A stretch of DNA of 7,919 bases from an uncultured Chitinophagaceae bacterium (GTDB lineage: Bacteria; Bacteroidota; Bacteroidia; Chitinophagales; Chitinophagaceae), in the NCBI GenBank assembly GCA_934502905.1, contig CAKSVK010000157.1, forward strand, positions 1-7,919, written 5' to 3'. Numbering within the stretch: position 1 is the first letter of the stretch; the number at the start of each line of letters is the position of its first letter. Shown here piece after piece: positions 1-4,954 of the stretch. The position numbers were made by a program, and so were the translations under genes. The notes beneath the pieces are model-generated. The model was given only the letters and a program-made list of their open reading frames with translations, was not told the origin of the DNA and did no database searches.

Positions 1-790
1 GAATTGAAATTCGTTTGCGACATTGAAAAGCGCACCGAATGATTTATACGTTTAATCGTACAATGTTGAATTGAAATATAAGAAAAGTATTGAAATTGCC
101 CGGTTCGGTAAAACGTTTAATCGTACAATGTTGAATTGAAATCTGTTTTCAAATATTTTCAGTATCAACTCATCCTGCGTTTAATCGTACAATGTTGAAT
201 TGAAATGCAGTATGACCTCAAAACCTGGATTGATATGAAGACGTTTAATCGTACAATGTTGAATTGAAATTTCCATAACACACCCAACCCTACCGATGAA
301 TGAAAGACGTTTAATCGTACAATGTTGAATTGAAATGGATTCTGCTGTACCAGTTTCATAACCTGGTAGGCGTCGTTTAATCGTACAATGTTGAATTGAA
401 ATCGTTGTAGTAATAGCTCCGCCGATGAATGCCCCCCACGTTTAATCGTACAATGTTGAATTGAAATTTATTCGGGTTCCTGAACAGTCTTATTGTATCA
501 CCGTCGTTTAATCGTACAATGTTGAATTGAAATTCGGTTCCTACAATATCGACTCCGGTGTAGTTTATACGTTTAATCGCACAAAGTTGAATTGAAATAT
601 ATGAAAGCCGTGTCCTTCTATACTCACAATTGTCGCTTAATCGCACAAAGTTGAATTGAAATGGGGGATGCTCAATAATCGGTCTAACAATTAAAAAGCG
701 CTTAATCGTACAAAGTTGAATTGAAATTTTCGGTTGATGGTCATGCTCTGGCGTTTTTGCACGCTTAATCGTACAAAGTTGAATTGAAAA
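1..790 (+). CRISPR. CRISPR array, trailer part, type I-B/III-like 29-nt repeat
   Basis: Twelve complete 29-nt repeats start at 49, 114, 178, 242, 308, 374, 439, 505, 570, 634, 699 and 762. A 10-nt repeat end (GAATTGAAAT) lies at 1-10. The consensus begins CGTTTAATCGTACAATG and ends TTGAATTGAAAT. The first eight complete repeats are identical; the last four vary. The twelve spacers are 34-38 nt (mean 36) and all different. The 3' end ATTGAAAT resembles the 8-nt crRNA handle (ATTGAAAC/T) of type I-B and III repeats, and the repeat has no strong internal hairpin, as expected for those classes; subtype is inferred. That end and the right-hand degeneracy both say crRNAs are transcribed on the plus strand with the leader left of base 1. 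No cas gene is in the window. Minus-strand open frames repeating FQFNIVRLN are translations of the repeats, not proteins. Confidence 0.97.
570..790 (+). repeat. Four variant CRISPR repeats at the trailer end
   Basis: Relative to the 29-nt consensus, the repeat at 570 has T11C and T16A. The repeat at 634 has T3C, T11C and T16A. The one at 699 has T3C and T16A. The one at 762 has T3C, T16A and T29A. After 790 no further repeat follows, so 762-790 is the terminal repeat, and its altered last base is typical of a leader-distal end. The spacers between these repeats (599-633, 663-698, 728-761) have normal length. Confidence 0.93.
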
Positions 791-903
791 CAGTTTTATT
801 GAGTAATGACCGGTGATGATTTTTTCTTACTTGATCGGATAATAGCCGGGAACCAAAGATAATGCCCTTTTTATAGCCAGGAAATACAACTCCTCTTATA
901 AAT

Positions 904-932
904 TAAAGGGTTCCCATATAGAGAACCCTTTA
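904..932 (-). terminator. Probable terminator of the T9SS cargo gene
   Basis: A perfect 10-bp inverted repeat pairs TAAAGGGTTC (904-913) with GAACCCTTTA (923-932) around a 9-nt loop. It starts 25 nt past the stop codon of the minus-strand gene ending at 957. Read on the minus strand the stem is followed by ATTTATAAG, a weak T-rich run. On the plus strand no T-run follows, so it is unlikely to terminate the CRISPR transcript by itself. The rest of 791-956, between array and gene, shows no gene or further repeat. Confidence 0.7.
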
Positions 933-956
933 CGAATGTTGTTGTACAAAAAAGAT

Positions 957-2630
957 CTATTGTTTAATGATCCGGTGCGAAGAGCGTAAAGTTTCTTTTT
1001 CCAGCACAGATACCTGGTAGATACCGTTGGGCAATCCGGTCAGGTCAATCTGTTGGGTACCTTTTGTGTTAAACCGGCTGGCTTTTACCACGCGTCCTGT
1101 TACATCATAAATGACCACCCGGCTGTTATGTGTAACGATATTAATATTCAGCAGGTTTTGTACAGGATTGGGATATACCTGCACATTGCTGTTGCCGGCC
1201 AGGCGAATGGTGCGGATATCGGAATAGGTTGATTTGCCATCCAGGTCTACCTGCTTGATACGGAAGTATAAGCCGGCTTCCCCGGGTTTGGGAATGTAGT
1301 TATAAGAATAAGTGGTAGTGTTTGTAGTGTTGCCGCCTGCCGTTAATGTGCCAACGGATGAAAAGGCTTTCCCATCGGATGAGTGTTCAATAACGAAGTG
1401 GGAAGTGTTGCTCTCTGCTATAGTAGTCCAGCTCAGCAGGATACTTCCGTTATTTTCTCCCAGCGTAAAGCTGCCCCAGGTGAGCGGCAATACGGATGCC
1501 TTGGTCAACACAATTTCGTTGGCGGTGCGGGAGATCGTATAGTTTGCCGGAATATTTAAGGTGCCGAAATCACTGCCGAACTGCGAAGGAGTAGGACCGC
1601 CTACCGCCGCCGTGCGCATAATGATGTACTGTGTTCCTATAAGATCCTCCGTTTGACCGGTGACGGTTAAAGTGGCATTTGCAAGAGAAACGGCTACTGC
1701 ATTGGGACGGTTTGAAATGACCAGCTCATCATAGTGGGTGCCGGCAACGCCACCTGTTGCGCGGATGGAAATATTGACATCCGCAGCTTGGTTATGCAAA
1801 GCAGCAGGATTAATGATAAGACTGCCGGCAGTGGATGGAGAGCCGGGCTGAATAGTTCCTCCGGCATTGGTTATGCTACCGGACAGGTATACTTCACCGG
1901 TGCCCCGTATTATACCATCGTTGACTACAGGTACGGCAATATTCAATCCCCCGGTACCGATGTTTTCAATAATGCCGGTAGCGGTGTTTTGTAGCTGGTT
2001 GGTAGCGGCAGTATTTGAGATGACAGCGTTTGAAGATTGGTCGATAGTAAATGTGCCGTTGTTAATGAGGGTTGTATTCGACAGGTTCAGTCCTCCGGAT
2101 ATCCAAAGGACCTGTTGGTTACTGGTAATGGTGGCATTGGTAATACCTGCCCCGTTGTAAAAAAGTATTTCCCCGTTGCTTTCTGCATCTACTGCAAGGT
2201 TACCGGATCCGGTAACACGAAGAGAGCCTTCCGTATTTACCATCACTGCCCCGGCACCGGATAATGTGGCCCTTGTGCCTACATATAGTCTTCCGTCCAC
2301 AGCCAGGTCATCTTCCAAAGAGACTGTAATATCACCGGTCACAGGATTAAACATTGCCAGTACGGCGCCGGACTCTACAACCACCTGGTTGATGATAATA
2401 GTTTCGGTGAGCCGTATACTATCGCCGTCCCTGATCGTGATAACTCCGTTAGAACCGGAAGGAGGTGCTACAGCAGCGACCCAGTCCGTTCCGTCGTAGG
2501 TCTGCCAGCTGGCTGCAAGGTTCCAAAGGCCTGTGGGAGATACATTGCTGCGGTAGTCTCCTGTATTCTGAGAAAATAAGGCCTGGGAGAAAAACAGTAA
2601 ACCAAATAATAATGTAGAGCTTCTCTTCAT
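957..2630 (-). CDS. Secreted beta-rich protein with T9SS C-terminal sorting domain
   Basis: The 557-aa product has a signal peptide at about residues 1-20 (basic MKRSS, then LLFGLLFFSQALFS). Residues 23-100 hold the WNLAASWQTYDGTDW...ITIRDGD pattern frequent at the start of Bacteroidota surface proteins. Residues 100-255 are Asn/Thr/Gly-rich and look like successive beta-helix strands. Residues 257-325 (IQPGSPSTAGSL...HYDELVI) resemble autotransporter-type beta repeats. Residues 380-477 form an FnIII-like domain (LPLTWGSFTL, YFRIKQVDLDGKSTYS). Residues 484-557 are a type A Por-secretion CTD: VYPNPVQNLLNI, VVIYDVTGRVV, LPNGIYQVSV. From family knowledge the protein crosses the inner membrane by Sec and the outer membrane by T9SS, then is released or anchored at the surface after CTD removal. 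No catalytic motif is seen; an adhesin or structural role is inferred. ATG at 2630 is chosen because the signal peptide starts there; no clear Shine-Dalgarno precedes it. The stop is TAG. Confidence 0.93.
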   Translation of the reverse strand: MKRSSTLLFGLLFFSQALFSQNTGDYRSNVSPTGLWNLAASWQTYDGTDWVAAVAPPSGSNGVITIRDGDSIRLTETIIINQVVVESGAVLAMFNPVTGDITVSLEDDLAVDGRLYVGTRATLSGAGAVMVNTEGSLRVTGSGNLAVDAESNGEILFYNGAGITNATITSNQQVLWISGGLNLSNTTLINNGTFTIDQSSNAVISNTAATNQLQNTATGIIENIGTGGLNIAVPVVNDGIIRGTGEVYLSGSITNAGGTIQPGSPSTAGSLIINPAALHNQAADVNISIRATGGVAGTHYDELVISNRPNAVAVSLANATLTVTGQTEDLIGTQYIIMRTAAVGGPTPSQFGSDFGTLNIPANYTISRTANEIVLTKASVLPLTWGSFTLGENNGSILLSWTTIAESNTSHFVIEHSSDGKAFSSVGTLTAGGNTTNTTTYSYNYIPKPGEAGLYFRIKQVDLDGKSTYSDIRTIRLAGNSNVQVYPNPVQNLLNINIVTHNSRVVIYDVTGRVVKASRFNTKGTQQIDLTGLPNGIYQVSVLEKETLRSSHRIIKQ

Positions 2631-2786
2631 AGTGTTGATTTAAATAGTTAACCAAAATAAGTGGATCTGTTACACCCGTATGTTACTATCCGTGTACAGG
2701 ATAGGTATACAGGTTGTAATTGGAAAATTGAGCGTTGCTGTTTTTCGGGAATAGCAAGGTTTAAAAGGAATGGATAGACTTCCCTT

Positions 2787-2794
2787 CAAAAGTA
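2787..2794 (-). promoter_or_regulatory. Candidate -7 element for the T9SS cargo gene
   Basis: The minus strand reads TACTTTTG, an exact match to the Bacteroidota -7 consensus TAnnTTTG. No clear -33 TTG lies about 20 nt upstream. Use of this site would give a leader of about 150 nt before the ATG at 2630. A closer but imperfect alternative, TATTTTG on the minus strand at 2653-2659, sits 22 nt before the ATG. Confidence 0.3.
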
Positions 2795-2903
2795 GGGATA
2801 ATATTTATTCCGGAAGAAGGAACATGGTGTAAAATAGAAATAAGAGCAGGTCGGATAGAGACGTGACGCTGTAAAAAACGGGTTATAAGATCCAGATGTA
2901 TGA

Positions 2904-2923
2904 AAGGGTACATGTATACCCTT
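2904..2923 (-). terminator. Weak hairpin downstream of the transporter gene
   Basis: AAGGGTA (2904-2910) pairs with TACCCTT (2917-2923) around a 6-nt loop, about 50 nt past the transporter stop. On the minus strand it is followed by TTTCATAC, only a short T-run, so terminator function is uncertain. Confidence 0.35.
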
Positions 2924-2974
2924 ATTGTGGATCAACAGGTTAATATCATAACAACATAAGGTTGCCATGTTATA

Positions 2975-3913
2975 TTAACGGGTACCCCGGTATTTGGCAA
3001 TATTCACCAGCAACACGCCTGCCAGGATGATACCAAGCCCGATGACCTGGTAGACGGTAACGGTTTCGTTGGCAAAGAATACACCCAGCAAAACAGCTAC
3101 TACCGGGTTCACATATGCGTGTGTGCTTACCTGTGTGGCAGGACGTACTTTCAGCAGCCACACAAAGCTGCTATAGCCCAGCAGTGACCCCATGACCACC
3201 AGGTACGCAATGGCCCACCAGGCAGCGCTGCTTACAGCATGCATATCAAACCGGTCCCAGTCATGGTTCAGGAAAGAAGTAATGGTAAAGGCAAGACCTG
3301 CGCCTATCATCTGCCACCCGGAATTTGCAGGTCCTGAGAAAGCTGTGGGGCGGTATTTGGAATACAATGAACCGGCAGCCCAACTGACGGAGCCAACCGT
3401 GAGCGCTATGAAAGAGATCATTTCCCATTTGTTGCCTGTCATGGTGCCGGAAAGAAATACATCTTTCAGGCGGTCGCCGAAAAGGAACAGGATGCCGGCG
3501 AATCCCATCAGCAACCCCAGTAGGGTAGAAGCACTGCTAAAATTTGCCCGCCATTGCCTGTAATCCAGCAGCACAAACCACATAGGGGAGGAAGCAATAA
3601 ATACGGCAACCAGCGAGCTGGCCAGGTATTGTTCGGACCAGGCAACGGCACCGTTGCTGATAAACAGCAGCAGGCAGCCCGTGAACATGGCAGAAGGAAT
3701 TTCTTTCCAGCGGAATATTTTTTCTTTTTGAGAAGCGCTCCACGCCAGCATAATAATGCCGGCGCTGATAAAGCGGGAAATCCCCATAATGGATACCGGA
3801 ATCTCGTGTATGGCCATCTGTATAAAGAAATAAGTGGAGCCCCACACAATATACACAACGGCAAATGCCGCAATTACTTTCACCTGCGATACCTGCTTTG
3901 AATCCGTTTCCAT
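2975..3913 (-). CDS. EamA-family (DMT superfamily) inner-membrane transporter
   Basis: The 312-aa product has about ten hydrophobic helices, roughly at residues 12-31, 39-58, 70-92, 98-116, 128-146, 164-183, 199-215, 229-250, 264-281 and 285-304. They are arranged as two EamA repeats (about 12-146 and 164-306). Family signatures are YIVWGSTYFFIQMAI (21-35), SRFISAG (46-52), the fourth helix running into SSPMWFVLLDY (108-118), and the closing RPATQVSTHAYVNPVVAVLLGVFFANE split across repeat two. It most resembles the YedA/RhaT-like branch, which exports or exchanges small metabolites such as amino acids. The substrate cannot be read from sequence. Length is normal and both halves are intact. 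The ATG at 3913 is supported by AAAAAGGA ending 9 nt upstream. It is divergent from the exosortase gene and separated by 344 bp from the next minus gene, so it is probably monocistronic. Confidence 0.93.
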   Translation of the reverse strand: METDSKQVSQVKVIAAFAVVYIVWGSTYFFIQMAIHEIPVSIMGISRFISAGIIMLAWSASQKEKIFRWKEIPSAMFTGCLLLFISNGAVAWSEQYLASSLVAVFIASSPMWFVLLDYRQWRANFSSASTLLGLLMGFAGILFLFGDRLKDVFLSGTMTGNKWEMISFIALTVGSVSWAAGSLYSKYRPTAFSGPANSGWQMIGAGLAFTITSFLNHDWDRFDMHAVSSAAWWAIAYLVVMGSLLGYSSFVWLLKVRPATQVSTHAYVNPVVAVLLGVFFANETVTVYQVIGLGIILAGVLLVNIAKYRGTR

Positions 3914-3939
3914 GCCTTCCTGTCCTTTTTAGAAAGCTG

Positions 3940-3947
3940 CAAAGTTC
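3940..3947 (-). promoter_or_regulatory. Candidate -7 element for the transporter gene
   Basis: The minus strand reads GAACTTTG, one base from TAnnTTTG, 26 nt before the ATG at 3913. Transcription starting a few bases downstream would leave a short leader that still contains the AAAAAGGA ribosome-binding sequence. No good -33 TTG is visible, so this is tentative. Confidence 0.27.
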
Positions 3948-4045
3948 TGTGTAAAGTGAATATAAACCATTTGATTTTTTGAAGATATAGGCAAATGGGG
4001 CGAACTTTATTGGAAATAGGGGGATTGGGGAGATCTCTGATTGGG

Positions 4046-4182
4046 TGATTTCTGATTTTTTGATTTGGGATTTTTGATTTGTTCCTTCACATCATAAATC
4101 AACAGCCGTAAATCAGCAATTATTCAATTTTGATTTCAGATTTGATTTTCATATCGTAAATCTGCAATCCTGAATCAGCAGT
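4046..4182. repeat. Two tandem imperfect inverted repeats built on TGATTT/AAATCA
   Basis: TGATTT occurs at 4053-4058, 4061-4066 and 4075-4080, followed by AAATCA at 4096-4101 and 4110-4115. The order then repeats: TGATTT at 4131-4136 and 4143-4148, then AAATCT at 4158-4163 and GAATCA at 4172-4177. The second unit folds best: 4131-4148 pairs with 4158-4177 with a few bulges and a 9-nt loop. The right arms of both units are also direct repeats of each other (ATCATAAATCAACAG... against ATCGTAAATCTGCAA..., about 21 of 30 bases equal). The block lies just before the exosortase start. It could be a dispersed intergenic repeat, a hairpin regulator or transcript-end structure; the sequence alone does not decide. 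Confidence 0.6.
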
Positions 4183-4201
4183 CACATTAAACCTGTTGTA
4201 T

Positions 4202-4819
4202 ATGCTGTTGTATTTAAAATCTTTAAATAAAACCATTAACCGTTACTTCGACCTTTCATTTGCGTTGAAGTTCCTGGTGCTGTTTGCCGTTTTTTACTAT
4301 GCCAATATGTATTTCGTGAGGCTGATCCTGCCGGGAGAACATTATAACGCCTTTGCAGACCGTCACCTGAATTATATTGACGGCATCACGGGAACGATCA
4401 TGCACACGGCTAATTTTTTAACCCGGGCGGTAGGGATCGATACGCATGTGGTGGAGCCAAGGTATCTTGTTGGTCCTGCAGGTAATAAGCTGGTGATGGG
4501 CTGGCCCTGCGTGGGGCTGGGTATACTCAGCTTCTGGGCTGCTTTTGTGCTGGCGAATAAAATGACATTGCGGAAAAAGCTGATCTGGCTGATGTCCGGT
4601 TTCCTGGTCATCTGGATATTGAACTGCCTGCGTACGGCTCTGCTGATGATCGCGCTGGAGAAAAATGTAAAGGAATGGAAAAAGAGCTGGGCATTCGGCC
4701 GTACGCTCGATCACCACGACCTCTTTACCTATGCCTGTTATATCTTCCTGTTCGGACTTATATATTTTTTCTACCGTAGGTTTAAGCCTGGCAGTCAGCG
4801 GAAAGAAAAAGAAGAATAG
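4202..4819 (+). CDS. Exosortase/archaeosortase-family membrane transpeptidase
   Basis: The 205-aa product (counted from ATG 4202) is a polytopic membrane protein with helices at about 21-43, 97-119, 126-152 and 172-191, plus a weaker one near 60-78. The family's three catalytic positions are present: Cys103 in GWPCVGLG, Arg144 in NCLRTALL, and His171 (or 172) in LDHHDLFTY. From family knowledge, exosortases cut C-terminal sorting signals (PEP-CTERM-like) at the inner membrane and pass the protein to a surface acceptor. The basic tail RRFKPGSQRKEKEE should be cytoplasmic. It belongs to the short, single-domain exosortases seen in Bacteroidota; I cannot assign a subtype. A TTG at 4196, in frame, would add two residues; ATG is preferred. 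No strong Shine-Dalgarno is seen. No substrate or partner gene is adjacent: the left neighbour is a divergent transporter, the right a convergent glycosidase. Confidence 0.88.
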   Translation: MLLYLKSLNKTINRYFDLSFALKFLVLFAVFYYANMYFVRLILPGEHYNAFADRHLNYIDGITGTIMHTANFLTRAVGIDTHVVEPRYLVGPAGNKLVMGWPCVGLGILSFWAAFVLANKMTLRKKLIWLMSGFLVIWILNCLRTALLMIALEKNVKEWKKSWAFGRTLDHHDLFTYACYIFLFGLIYFFYRRFKPGSQRKEKEE

Positions 4820-4828
4820 TCCGGGGCA

Positions 4829-4848
4829 GTTGCGTGAAGACACGCAAC
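4829..4848 (+). terminator. 8-bp hairpin just after the exosortase gene
   Basis: GTTGCGTG (4829-4836) and CACGCAAC (4841-4848) form a perfect stem with loop AAGA, starting 10 nt after the stop codon. There is no T-run after it in either direction, so it may block 3' exonucleases or act as a weak terminator rather than a standard intrinsic one. Confidence 0.4.
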
Positions 4849-4886
4849 CAGGCGGCTGCAAGCAACCGGGTGTTCCGTTCGGTCGC

Positions 4887-4921
4887 TCCGATACATGTCC
4901 TCACGTATCGTTTGTATCGGA
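4887..4921. repeat. Nested alternative hairpins between convergent genes
   Basis: TCCGATAC (4887-4894) pairs perfectly with GTATCGGA (4914-4921). Its inner part CGATAC (4889-4894) can instead pair with a second copy, GTATCG, at 4905-4910. The two pairings are mutually exclusive. The shorter one is followed by TTTG on the plus strand. The block lies between the ends of the exosortase and glycosidase genes, where transcript ends are expected. Confidence 0.45.
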
Positions 4922-4954
4922 TGGAGAGCTGTACAGTGCAGGTTCCGGCAATAC

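Larger units (their letters stand above)
2631..2974. other. 344-bp intergenic region between two minus-strand genes
   Basis: I see no credible gene here. It must hold the end signals of the transporter gene (right) and the promoter and leader of the T9SS cargo gene (left). Visible structure: a 7-bp hairpin at 2904-2923, a TAnnTTTG match on the minus strand at 2787-2794, a weaker promoter-like TATTTTG on the minus strand at 2653-2659, and a small hairpin CTATCC (2686-2691) / GGATAG (2699-2704) with a 7-nt loop that would lie in the leader of the cargo mRNA. Confidence 0.75.

Noticed and set aside
165..646. Two minus-strand open frames (165-359 and 377-646) encoding FQFNIVRLN repeats
   Set aside because: They are translations of CRISPR repeats and spacers; the periodic peptide matches the repeat period, and the frames have no ribosome-binding site.
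762..956. Search for a cas gene or leader on the right side of the array
   Set aside because: The sequence after 790 has only a gene terminator hairpin and no A/T-rich leader adjoining a perfect repeat; the degenerate repeats mark this as the trailer end.
1312..2499. Several plus-strand open frames of 75-107 codons
   Set aside because: They lie opposite the T9SS cargo gene, whose product has a full signal peptide, FnIII-like domain and CTD; the plus-strand products have no recognisable features.
2786..2968. 60-codon minus-strand open frame (MATLCCYDINLL...)
   Set aside because: No ribosome-binding site, Cys/Tyr/Phe-rich translation unlike a real protein, and it overlaps the candidate promoter and hairpin of the intergenic region.
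4137..4144. CAGATTTG as a -7 promoter element for the exosortase gene
   Set aside because: It has one mismatch to TAnnTTTG, no -33 partner, and lies inside the repetitive TGATTT block where such matches arise by composition.
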